DNA of 64,000 bases from Trachythela sp. YZ-2020 (Eukaryota; Cnidaria; Anthozoa; Malacalcyonacea; Clavulariidae). Below, piece after piece: positions 47,201 through 57,400 of this stretch. A program made the position numbers and the translations under genes. The notes under the pieces were generated by a model. The model did no database searches. It saw only the letters and a list, made by a program, of their open reading frames with translations, and was not told where the DNA came from. Positions within the stretch are counted from its first letter, which is position 1, and each line of letters begins with the position of its first letter. The stretch is taken from assembly GCA_016169945.1 (NCBI GenBank), contig JADLSH010000255.1:357716-421715 (forward strand). The letters run 5' to 3'.

Positions 47201-47882
47201 GTTGTTGTGACAAACGAATCCAGTATTGTGTAACTGGGACCTTAGAAATATGGAAATTGCAACACATATTACTCAAACCAATTATCAAAGTCATAATTTA
47301 TTCATCAGCTAGCAGAAATCAAGAATAAAATAACAAAGTTCTATTAGGTTTAGTTGGCCATTTTGTGTCCTTAATCAAAGTGAAACAAGCATTTGTAGTC
47401 AATTTACTATAACATACATGAATGTATAATAAATATATGTAAGAAATTAGTTCTAAATTAGTCATCAAAACATTTATCGCTACTGTATCTCCGGAATGTA
47501 AATTGAAAATTATAAACATCAAAACTTGACAATTGAATTGACATATGGCTATAAAAGTAGTAAATACTGTACATACTGTTGAAGACAATTCCGTAGGTAG
47601 ATCGTGCCACAATGGGGAGTACGTGACACAAAAATCTTTAGATTCTGACTTCGAACTCGCCCGTAAAACAGCATATTCTCCGTTCACCTAAGACAGGAAA
47701 TGCAGTCGAAATTCACAATTTATAATGCGAAGCATCCTGCCTTCATATAACACGTACGCAATATTATGAAGAAAAAAATAACACCGAAAAAGTATGTAGT
47801 AATTTCTATGCGTTTAAACATATATACTCACCTGTTGAAAAGCCAGAACGATCGCGAATATAAAATAGAATATAAAAGCCAT
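38070..47882 (-). CDS. SPPL2: Signal peptide peptidase-like 2 (SPPL2), complete, 12 exons, 560 aa
   Basis: An intramembrane aspartyl protease of the presenilin/SPP family that cleaves type II membrane stubs in lysosome/endosome and plasma membranes. Exons (5' to 3'): 47882-47832, 47687-47577, 46960-46769, 45852-45763, 45280-45138, 44282-44047, 43691-43568, 42206-41977, 41096-40974, 40803-40723, 40485-40331 and 38216-38070. All junctions are GT-AG, all phases match, and the total is 1683 bases with no frame break. Order of parts: signal peptide, protease-associated (PA) domain, first transmembrane helix, acidic Ser-rich loop, then the catalytic helices with IYDVFF (first catalytic Asp), LLGFGDILVP (GxGD, second Asp) and QPALVYLVP (PAL motif). 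All three motifs are intact, so it should be active. The length fits SPPL2A/2B. It is head to head with WDR7. The last intron holds the second satellite array. Confidence 0.96.
38566..38800 (+). mobile_element. LINE reverse-transcriptase tail, fragment left of satellite array 2
   Basis: An open frame on the plus strand with DMKDKMRNEEIRRCGLADI-like sequence leading into IAEKVREGRLRW, the standard C-terminal tail of several LINE families. The rest of the LINE is not visible. Confidence 0.6.
38756..40085 (+). repeat. Satellite array 2: 11 units of exactly 121 bp, derived from a LINE tail
   Basis: GGTATGGACACG (GGAATAGACACG in the first unit) recurs at 38822, 38943, 39064, 39185, 39306, 39427, 39548, 39669, 39790, 39911 and 40032. 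Two unit types alternate in blocks: AGCTGGTCAGGGACATTATG and AGCCAGTCTGAGAGATTATG. Same sequence family as the array at 20681-22935. It lies in the last SPPL2 intron. Confidence 0.95.
40086..40235 (+). mobile_element. LINE tail fragment right of satellite array 2
   Basis: After the last unit a plus-strand frame reads CVKGLSIKELMMDRIKVRKG, the expected downstream end of the same LINE ORF tail (the D-R-x-x-W/V-R-K region). Confidence 0.5.
40331..40485 (-). CDS. SPPL2: SPPL2 exon 11: PAL motif helices
   Basis: AYGIGLVITFAALYI, then EGQPALVYLVPSTLL with the PAL motif that shapes the active site, and LIRKEFCNLWNGTY. Donor TAT|GTAAGT in phase 0. Confidence 0.95.
40723..40803 (-). CDS. SPPL2: SPPL2 exon 10
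   Basis: Short exon: LFVSFCHSFDRMART and PYRIYYVASSIG, the loop and helix between GxGD and PAL. The CHSFD segment matches YCHRFD of vertebrate SPPL2. Confidence 0.93.
40974..41096 (-). CDS. SPPL2: SPPL2 exon 9: GxGD helix
   Basis: Encodes LPMVLKVPR and YSLLGFGDILVPG, with the second catalytic Asp in GFGD. Phase 1 at both ends, GT-AG. Confidence 0.95.
41240..41740. repeat. ACAACTTGTT-rich repeats
   Basis: Direct and inverted copies of ACAACTTGTT, GTTGACAAC and TGCTACAAG in two patches (41255-41365 and 41640-41735), inside the SPPL2 intron before exon 9. The same family recurs at 53786-54060. Confidence 0.65.
41977..42206 (-). CDS. SPPL2: SPPL2 exon 8: catalytic YD helix
   Basis: Contains WILQDILGVLFCISLLKN, RLPSMKICTLLL and IYDVFFVFITPLF, with the first catalytic Asp in the YD motif, then NSIMVDVATG. 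Donor GTAAAG. A Harbinger-type MITE begins 20 bases upstream of its acceptor. Confidence 0.95.
42227..42643. mobile_element. PIF/Harbinger-type MITE with TTA duplication
   Basis: 417 bp with ends GGCCCGTTTCAGACGCCGCT and complement, flanked by TTA at 42224-42226 and 42644-42646. The inside has repeated ATTCATACGTCGCTC segments. It sits in SPPL2 intron 7, beginning 20 bases upstream of the exon 8 acceptor. Confidence 0.85.
43568..43691 (-). CDS. SPPL2: SPPL2 exon 7: loop and fourth helix
   Basis: CTYRIRVPLFPRSEK followed by VRTIIVLAISLGVAIWWVV, equivalent to the LLLALFC...VVWGVFRNE helix of SPPL2B. Ends AG|GTAACT in phase 2. Confidence 0.92.
44047..44282 (-). CDS. SPPL2: SPPL2 exon 6: acidic loop and next two helices
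   Basis: A cytosolic loop with GSSSSSSDEEEG, then ITPLMVVIFVIFICLFLLL and a further helix ending NALALKLPF. Donor GTAAGT in phase 1. Confidence 0.92.
44417..44643. mobile_element. Palindromic MITE with TTAGGGAACTTTAGATTTGA ends
   Basis: About 100-bp arms match as reverse complement (GACGACGGCTACGAG, AATATCTGCTAATACAAA), flanked by TA on both sides. It lies in SPPL2 intron 5. Confidence 0.85.
45138..45280 (-). CDS. SPPL2: SPPL2 exon 5: first transmembrane helix
   Basis: Encodes LYVPPIAAIDSNLVVIW followed by VGTIVIGAYWSG, the conserved first helix of SPPL2 after the PA domain. Ends AG|GTTGGT in phase 2. Confidence 0.92.
45763..45852 (-). CDS. SPPL2: SPPL2 exon 4: PA domain, second half
   Basis: 30 codons, including NISEIPLAVMKKSDF, the conserved end of the PA domain (IPVALL-type strand followed by Lys and Asp). 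Flanked by TTTCTAG and GTAAAG. Confidence 0.9.
46253..46512. mobile_element. Palindromic MITE with CAGTCGATTTCAACT ends
   Basis: About 260 bp, arms contain TTCGAACTTCGGAAATTCGT and the complement. A central CCAATCAGAGG lies in the loop. It lies in SPPL2 intron 3. Confidence 0.8.
46769..46960 (-). CDS. SPPL2: SPPL2 exon 3: PA domain, first half
   Basis: 64 codons: PKYEYKLVPIDDLC to NATELVIVSPNDQL. Contains two potential glycosylation sites (NCS, NAT). Donor GTAGGT. Confidence 0.92.
47577..47687 (-). CDS. SPPL2: SPPL2 exon 2: N-terminal lumenal segment
   Basis: 37 codons starting VNGEYAVLRASS and containing DFCVTYSPLWHDLP, the equivalent of the D-Y-C-x-x-Y-x-P-x-W block of vertebrate SPPL2 proteins. 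Acceptor CTTAG, donor GTATGT. Confidence 0.9.
47832..47882 (-). CDS. SPPL2: SPPL2 exon 1: signal peptide
   Basis: Encodes MAFIFYFIFAIVLAFQQ, a hydrophobic leader, then GTGAGT in phase 0. The upstream in-frame extension is not needed because this ATG directly starts the leader. Confidence 0.85.
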
Positions 47883-48295
47883 ATTTACAAAACGAAATTG
47901 ACGTTCTTGACCAAAACTATTATTGTTGATATAATGATATTTAATAAGTGGTATTTTCCCCGTATGTCTAAATAGTACCGGATATTGTTTCCTTATTACA
48001 AAAATTCTTAGTAAGTAAGTAAGCAAGTAAGGTATATTGTAAGAATCTTTATAGATTAGTGCGTTTTAATTTTCTACTAAAATATCTAATATATGTATTT
48101 ATTTGCTTTAAACTTTTAGGGGTGGAGAAATTAGAAAAGTTCCGGAAAAATACAATACCGGGGAAAAATATCATGGGCGGAAAATTTTGTACTTTCGCGC
48201 ATCCGGTTCAGCGGATATCCAAATAAAAACAAATTCGAAAAAGAAAACATGGCTGTATAAACTTGAGAGCAAAAAGTTTGTTTTTTCTCGACATA
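47883..48295. promoter_or_regulatory. Shared divergent promoter region of SPPL2 and WDR7
   Basis: Only 413 bases separate the SPPL2 start codon (minus strand, 47882) from the WDR7 start codon (plus strand, 48296). The region must hold both 5' UTRs and promoters unless unseen upstream exons exist. I see no clear TATA box placed for either gene. Confidence 0.6.
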
Positions 48296-48463
48296 ATGTC
48301 AACTTCTGCTGTCGTTCCGTTGGTATTTTGGGGCAGCACTCCTCCGAAACATGTAGTGACTTGTATTTTAGTGACTTATGATCAGAAAACGGTCATAACT
48401 GGCTCAAAATCAGGCCAGCTAGGAGTGTGGGATATCAGACATTTGGAGGGAGGCAAAGTTGAG
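48296..48463 (+). CDS. WDR7: WDR7 exon 1: start codon and first WD40 blade
   Basis: 56 codons: MSTSAVVPLVFWGSTPPKH, then DQKTVITGSKSGQLGVWDI. Ends GAG|GTGAGG in phase 0. The ATG at 48296 matches the start of vertebrate WDR7 (VLPIVLWG shortly after Met). Confidence 0.9.
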
Positions 48464-51400
48464 GTGAGGAAGTGAAACTGTCATTGTAGCTGTAATAGTT
48501 TAAACACTGTAGATATTCATTTGACACTGCGGCTGAACAGTAAAATGTTTTTCATCTGATACAATATAATTAATGCACCTACAAAAATTATGTAAATCCG
48601 GGGGGAAGAGGGGTGCGGGCAAGGGGTGGAAATTTGATAAAAAAATAAATTTTGAGTAAAATTCCCACAGGTGGGAAGACGAATATCAATCAAATGTATC
48701 AAAAAGGCTGCATTTGCGGACAGTTTTAATCCACATACACTACTTTTGTGGAACAGAATACATGGTGCTGAAGCACACAAGAGCAGTCACCAGGATGGAA
48801 AGTTTGTTTTGCGTGCGTCGGAGATCTGCTCCAGGCCCAGAAACATGTGCCAATGGGAGCGTAAATCCTGTTTTCGACAACTGACATGTGCTGCCAAGTC
48901 ACCATTTCATTCATCCCTGGATAAATAAAGAGTCTAAAAAGGTCAAAAGTACCGTACTCAAAATTTGTCAATCAAATTTCTATATTAAAAGGATTGAAGT
49001 ACAAATTTAATGTGCACTAACCTGATCACGTAAATTTTTTGTACGCCAGTGCGCCACACAGGTTCATTTGCACATAATTATACAAATTTTGCATGCCGAA
49101 GATCTTCGGCGCAACCTACGAACTTTCCACCCTGGAGCAGTAACACTTCTCAAAATTCAAGGTCTGGCATGTGGTTCCTGTGTCTACTGCCAAATATCCA
49201 CTTTTCATATTTAACTACCCAAATTTTCAATTGTGTAGGTGGTTGCAAAGAGCTTGATATTCGGCCATAATGATTTGGTAACTGCATTAGCATGTGCTTG
49301 TGTTGGCTTGGAAAGTCAGTCTGCTGTAATCAGTGCTGCTGAAAATGGGTAATTATTATACTCTTAGTTTTTAATAATATTATACGGAAGTCAAATGCAT
49401 CCATAATCATAATTAGCCCCAGTGGCATAGGAGTAGCACTGCACACCCCTGTTAGCTCTAGCAGTACACTCTCTAGCACCCCCCCTCCCTACACAATCCA
49501 GCAATGCATGCACACTGCTGCAGACTCTAGCGCACCCCCTACACAATTCAGCAGTATTAGCACACACAGAGGGCTTAATGGTCTTTATGGCTATCAACAG
49601 GCGATTTTGCCTGTCAGTTTGGTGTTCCAAACAAATACTGATATTTGTTATTTTTGAAAGTGAATTATGTCTTTGGGATGTTGATGATGGACTGTGTATA
49701 CAAACAAATACCATAGTTGGAGCCCATGCACGTTGATAAGAGTTAGAAAGCAATCATGCAAATACAAATGCCCTTCTTAATTTCTTAATGCCTTCATTAG
49801 TGAATACTTGTAAGTAGGGGCTTAGACGTCCTGTATAATAACTATATATAATTTTATTTAACAAAATGATTTATGCCACCCATCATCAGGTTAAAGATTA
49901 TACACTCAGTCTGAAATCCGCGTAGTTGAAATGAAACCTGAAACGCCGCTTTGTTAAGAGAAGTTTTGAGGTCAGAGGAAAGTTCGCTTTCTAAACGCTT
50001 TGTACTTACGAACCGTAAAGCGAGGTAATTACGGTAGCATTAAACTGGAGGTCTGCCGCTACAGTAAAGACCGAACGCTTGAGGTTACTGCGGAAGGTTC
50101 CGCCGGCGCCAATGTAAACACGTAGCCGCAGCTTTTGTGCACTTTCTTGCGTATAGTAATTTCTAGTAATAGTTTATTATATGGCACAACCGGAATTAAG
50201 TCCTTATTAATCTTTGTTCATTTTGTTTGTTTTTATTAAAGAGTTATAAATATCTGTATTGCCATAGTAATCTCTTGTAACATATCAATGCTATCATTGC
50301 AATTCTTTGATTTGGAGATGTGCCTGATAATTTGTAATTGAGGAAAATTGCACTGAAATTACACCATTTCTGCAAACAGCTCTGATTGGATTTGTAAATA
50401 AAAACAATAAAACCAAATCAAATGATCCAGCACTGATTGAGCTCTCTTTGTGCCAGTAGCAATCAGGAGTATTTTGCTTTACAAAATTGGCTGTAATTTC
50501 ACTTGGGTAATTTTTCACACCGTTGCAAAATTGCTCAGAGCACTTCAATCAAAATGGTAATATTGCGCGACAATATTGCAATGTTGCTCGAACGGAACAA
50601 TCGGATTTGAATGTAAAAATTCGTTATGCCCTGCGTGATTTTTCCTCGGACTACTGATTAGCCAATCATATCACAAATCATATGGAACTAGCGCCATTGT
50701 TTAATAAAATATAATCAATGATAAACAGAAACATATATCGTGTAATGAGCAAAAATGACAGGATAGTTGTAGAAATCCGCCCAGGCGTAGCGGTACTAGA
50801 TGCAAAGTGTTCTTTTGTTATAAATCTGACACCTATATTTATCAGCTTGGCTCTGCAGCGTTTCTACTGGGGTACAAGGAATGGAGAGTTGTATGCCATG
50901 GAAGGACACTTTGATGCCATGTTGCTGATGTTCTCTACTTTGGAGGTAGGCAGAGTTAGGCTGTTCGAAGTACTCGACATACTGAAAATGTCAGTATGGA
51001 TCCTGTTATCGGTGTATGCTGGAGTTTTCAGTCATCATACCTGATATGAAAATGAAATTTCCAAAATACCAGAATAATTTTTCGGTATATCGGAATCACG
51101 ATTTTGTTGTAGTACAATGCAAAAGAAGTAGTGTCTGTCTACACTCAAATAGCAAATCAAGCAAAATTGATGGTGGTTGACTTCCTGGAAATTTCTATTG
51201 GCAAATTTCAATTTAACGTGGCTCAAAATGGGTATACCGAAATATCGGTATGAATTCTCCCGGTATAAATTTATTACCCCAAAAATTTCATACTGAACAC
51301 TCCTAGCTGAGCGTGTGCCATATGTGGAAGAAGGCGCATCACATTGAGGAAGCTGAAAGTGAAACACTGAATAAAACATTATGTGCAGTAAGAACTAGAC

Positions 51401-54400
51401 TGAGTCACAGCTGTAGCAAACAGTCAGCACTCAGTCAGACCGGCAGTTACTGCAATGGAATAATCATAAACTCTACCCAGGGCAAAAGCATGCATGTTAA
51501 ATTATCCAGTTATTTTGAGAGAAGTTTGGGTGGAAGGAAGACTTTGAAATATGTTTTGTGACTCTGGAGGTTCTGTGTGGCATACTACCTTTGACATAGC
51601 ACTGTACATATTTTTTTCTTTACCTTTTCTGCACGTTCTCTATACGTTATCATCCAGTGCATCTTCCAATTTAGGTTGGCTGCTGCTTGTTGTGGATTAG
51701 GGGACCTCCACACGTGACTTAAGGTGTGCTGTTCAATTTCATGTTGACTTTTTGCAGATTCATCCTCTCCAAGAACCCTAGGCTGAGGTAGTTAATTGGT
51801 TAACCGGAATCAATCAGGATATTTTTGAATAACGGGTTTCTAATTCCTGATATCCGGTTACTACTAGTCAGAGTACATCCTTATCGCATCGTTCTATCAA
51901 TTTCATATCTGAAACAAAATTTTGACGTTTTTCAGAGGATGCTTCTTGTGTGGGTATTACATTTGTCTGGGAACAGTGAAAATATGGCCATTGAAGAGGA
52001 ATCGCTGAAAATAAGTGTGGTTAATGCGTTACTAAGAACAAAAATTTTGCATCAAACACCATCAATACACCATAATTAGCCTTCAAACTGGGCAAGGATG
52101 TGCGATCGTTGCTTTTGTGTGAGAATTTAGAAGGTCACTTTTGCCGGAATTCAACTGGTGGCATAACTCAGCTTCTGTCCGGGAGTGGTAAGCGGATGAT
52201 TTTGTGCCACCCAAAAATGGTGGTTATTTAGCATGACATCGCATGACCGGGCAAGATTTTAAATAGATTGTACTATTGGCCTCTTTAGTTTGTCCAGGAC
52301 AAAGTTCTACCTTTCTTTTTTTAGACAAAGAAACGGAAATAATAGATGATATTGATTTTTATATATTTTGAAGGAAAGTGAAGCGATGTATGATCCAAAG
52401 CCTATCTCAGATGGTGGGAGTAAAAGCGCTTAATACACTGTTTGCAATCCATTTTCACAAAGAACAATACTTATTATCTCAGCAAACAATGGCAGGTATT
52501 TAAAATAAGATGAACCTGTGGCCCAGGCAATCTTGTGCATTTCTTGGCAGTCGACTGTATTTTACATGCAGACTGAAAGCTGCACCAATTTTTCTCTTTA
52601 GATGTATGGGATGTCCAGTAACTTCCTGCTTTAACAGCCATGCCTGCAGGTCCTGGCTAGCAAACTTTGTCAGCAGCGGACTATATCCAAAAGTAATTGC
52701 CAGATTCTTCTTAGTTTTGGTCCAAAGGTAAATGTTGGTTTTAATAACCATAGATTGAGATTGAAAGTCTGTTCTGAAACAATTTCCCTTTTTTATCTGT
52801 TAAATGGTAAAGCCCCACATAAAAGACAGTGTAGTTAGACACTGGCCACAAATTTGGGCAATTAAGCACCCAAAATGAACCACTGTGGGCTGACAAATGA
52901 AACTGGTTCTTAAAAAACTTTATTAAACTTTTAGCTGAATTAGTAGCAGTACTGGGAAAACAAAATACCTTTTTCATCTGGTGCTAGCACTTTCAACCAC
53001 ATCATGACCTTCATTTTATTTTTATCAATACAGACAATCAATAATACATAATTCAGGAAGTGGGGTGCAAATTACTCTAAAAAAACCTATTTTTCAATTT
53101 CATGATGGCCACTTTGTTAATTTCAAGAGGTTTTGGGTAAACTCTAAACCAGGAACATATTGTTTTTGACTCTCTCGCTCGAAAAAGGAACCAGTTAAGA
53201 ACCACTTTGCCCCCTGATTACTTTCTAAAGCCAAGCAGTAGCACTCTGTGATCCTATGTCCATTTCCGCCTGAAGCCTCAAAATCCGTCCACTAGGAAAA
53301 ATCTTTTCTCCCGAAACTTCCCTATTTATATGAACATACAGACATACAGTACAGTTATTCTCAACATTTCTGCAGATCCGCAGTATTACTGAGTACTTTA
53401 GAATTTCTGCTGCTTAGTTTCTATTTTAAAGTATAATTTTTTTCCAAATCTTTTAGATGAGGGAGGAGCATATATGTATACTGCCTCAAAGGTAAGATGC
53501 AAAAATACTGACAGACATGTAAAATGTGTGGAGCTTGGAGCAATTGGTTTTTAGACTATGCAGATACCCAACCATCAGTTCGTGAAAGTGTATGAGACGT
53601 TGTTACGATGTATATGTGTGTGTGTTTTGTATGTACAGTTGTGTACCTGATGGGGCAATGAGTTGTTAAAGAAGTACTAAAACTGACATGAACTACTTTC
53701 GTAGCATTCATTTTTTAACTGTGACAACAAAAGCTGTTTCTCCCATTATACCAAGCCCTATACACGCGGTGTGACAGAAAAATCCTTCACAACTTGTCAA
53801 CAAGATGTGTTCGCTAACAAACTTGTACGCAAGCTTGTTAACAAGTTATAACAATGTTGTCATTTTATCCGCATAAAATTGCTGGAAGGATTTGTCGTCA
53901 CTGCTTCAATAAACTTGTTATTGCTAAGTTGCTTGAATTGCAGAACGATATAACAAGTTGTTGGAACAACTTGTAAACTGAAGTTTGTTGAAGTCAACGA
54001 CCTTCCAACAGAAGTTGTCAACAAGCCGCGTTAACAACTTGTCCCAACAAGCTGGAACCAAGCAGTGCGAAACACATCCTTGAGATGATGTAAGTTATTT
54101 GGAAATAGCGGTGTTAATTTACAAGTCTGCTGCAGGTTTCCATACAACTCAGTGTTTTACTGCGTGTGTACCACGCATCATTGTTCTTATAAGAAAGTCG
54201 CAAGGTCAGTTCTTCTCTTAAATGCCCCCTGACAAAACGTATGTATTTTAATTCAACTAGATGCTGTCAGAAAAACAAGTTGTACTGCGGTCAGATGTAA
54301 AACCCTGTCAGAAGTTAATACAAACTGACACCCTATTCAGCCTTCTTGATAAATATAATGCATATACAATTGGAAATATTAGCCAACAGTCTAATAAATC

Positions 54401-57400
54401 CTGAAAAGAACTTTAAATCAACGTAATTCGAGGCGCGCAGCAGAAGAACAATCTATTATGCTTACACTTGATGAGTTGGCTGACGACTATGCCTGAACAA
54501 TAATGGCTTCTGTTTTTGTTGCTATAAGTAGGACAAGTGTCAGAGTGCGACATTGGAGTGGGAGATGGCCAAATTTCAGTTGATTCGCCACATTTCAAGA
54601 TCGATGTCAAGAGGTACATGAAAATATAGTGTGCACGCATGATTGTGCAACGACAACGGGTAGAATTCGTGTGTGTGTAAAGAAACGATAGCTGTGAATT
54701 CAATCGGAAATCATAGCTCAAAAAAGCGTATCCTTCCAGCGTTAAAAAGGCGCCATATATCTAAATTATATATAGCTATGATATTCCAAAGTTTAATCTT
54801 CAAAATACATGCCATGCCACTATACTTACGTATTATTGGCAAATACTTACAATTTTTATTGACAAATCAATCGTTAACTACTTGTGTTCGATGTATTCAT
54901 AGAAAACATTCAATTGGTTCAAGAATGATGTTTTCTTCGGCCGTCGTGAGAACCTTTTTCATAAATTGATTGTAGAAGGAAATGCGGTGGAAGGCATTTC
55001 ATATGTTCAGCATATGAAAGAAATTTTACTAACAATAAGACCACCTTAGACATTGCACACGTAAAGAAAATAAAAATCCCAACTATAATATGCTGGATAT
55101 AGGGCTCACAGTCCTGGCTTAAACCGTTCTCCTTTGAGGTAATCGTGCAGAGGTGAAAAGCACACATGCAATGCACCAAGCCAATTCGAGACTCCCGGCT
55201 CTCCCACCCCGGGCATGCGGGTTTTAACGTGACGAGTTATATTTTCAAGACTTTAGCAAAATGGAAATGGAAAAAAAATAAAAATACAAAAGCAAAAAAA
55301 ATAAAATACGGCAAATTTTTTTCCCTAAGGCAAATATACCCTTTATTTTTTAAGTATTTCTTTTTTTACTATAATTTTGAAGTTTTCTTTTTTATCATCT
55401 TCTTTTAATAAGCAATTGTTATTTAAAAAATTTCAACTCAAAACTCAGAAAACTGAATGGTTGGCTCACTTCTCATGTTAGCGTTCCAGTTTACTTATAG
55501 TTCAATGGAGAAATACAGAGTTTTAACAAACGTTGCCATCATGCTACCCGGGGTTTTAACACTGACACAAATGCCGGGGATTCAACTCTCGTAGAGACTT
55601 CAATTTAATAAACTGACACACGTTCACCAGACCTTCTTTGACAGCTCCCTGTAACAGCATGTTTTTATATCAGAAATGACTGATCAGACGACTAGATGAA
55701 AAGCTAGACTTTGGAAAGCTATATGATTAGCCTGGCATTTTAACAAATGGACATCATTTTAAGGCCGGAATTTTAACACTCGGGAAATGTTAAACCCCGC
55801 ATACTCCCGGGGTTGCGGTCGCTCTGCAATTGACTAGTGCATAACTATATTTGCAAAACCAACACCCTGCAGTGACTATCGTGTACAACACATCTGCACA
55901 TGTCATATTTCTTTTCTTGTTTGAGCATTTTTACTGTTTTAGGTGAACATTTGGCGTGATGATGAGATCGTTCAAGAATCCTGAGAATAATGGAGACCTG
56001 CTGTGGTGAAACCACAAGAAGGCATTGTATGCAATGTTCATTTATATTTGCATCTACTCTTCTGCTTTGTTTTAACAACAAAACTGTACGTGCCTGAGCA
56101 GCTGTTGTAATAGCTGAAAATCCTTAGTTAGGTTCACGTCGAGTATGTTGTAGATATAGAAACCGTAGTTGGTACTGTCAGCTTTACTATATTAAGCAGA
56201 GGATCTAAACGTTTCCGACCGATGCCCGATTGTTTCTGAAAGCGAAGTCACGATCTCTGATAGCGATCTTTGCTGGAAACGTTGGAATCTTATGCTTATT
56301 TATCAGGCTGACGATTATGAACAACAACGGTTTCTCACTATGCTTGCTGCATCGGGGCTGTTCCATTTCGATCGAATAAGTTGATGTTTCCAAACCTTCG
56401 CAGACAAAAAGATAAAATGTTGTAGGATTTCTTACACTTTTTTCATACTTTATTATACAAAAGAATGTCATGATCATTTCAAATATTTACATGTTCATTT
56501 GTAGCATAGATGTTCATTGTATCTTAACCCCAACCTAACTACAACCCTAACCCCAACCCTTACCCTAACACCAACCTTTTACTCCTAATCCTGGCTCCTT
56601 ACCCCAATACCTCACCAACCATTACCCTTAATTCAACCCCAACTCCTTACTTCCAAACTTAATCCATTTTAAGTCCAAAACTCTAACACTCTAATGTCAT
56701 TGCATTAAGATGAGTCATCTTTGTAACCAGTTCCAGCATGCAACTAAATGTGGTTAACAACCACAAGCTTTCAGTTGTTTTACAGTATGAATGCAGTAAC
56801 TAAACGTCCACCCAAATATCATGACAGTTCACAGCCATTATATGCACGCTCACATGGGCGTGACTTGATTCCTTCCAAAACAAGAAAATAGAGTCCTTAT
56901 TCTCCTTCGCAATCTCTCTGTAATCTGATAGAGTTCTTGGGGTTGCCCAGTTTGCTCAACTGTATTTCTATGTAACCAACTTCCACACACTTCGCTTGTT
57001 GAGACTCGTTATGCAGGGCTGCCTGCAGGCCTGCGTTGTCTTTAACCCCGTGCGCCCTAATATGCAGGAAGTAGGGAGTTCTACGTCTGGAACAAATCTA
57101 TGTCGTTGAAATCTTCCAACACCATCTCTTTCTTCTGACCTCTTACAAGACATCGTTTCAGACTTGGATGTCAATAACTTTTCTTCAAATTTACAGTTTC
57201 AGATCTTCGTTCGACTTTAAACTATGGTCGTTCACTTTATTGACCAATTCGGCAGCAAAACTCGATTTAGGTTGAATTGATTTTCCAGTCACCATAAGAT
57301 CCTTCTAAGCTATCGTTGCCAGGAAAACGTTCATACTTCGTGTGTTTGTATCAGGCATCGTACATAATGTTTCCGCTGACTTTCAATGTTTAACTTTCTG

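Noticed and set aside
48671..48928. Plus-strand frame after an acceptor-like CCCACAG considered as WDR7 exon 2
   Set aside because: No WD40 resemblance, and the exon at 49239 matches WDR7 with the correct phase.
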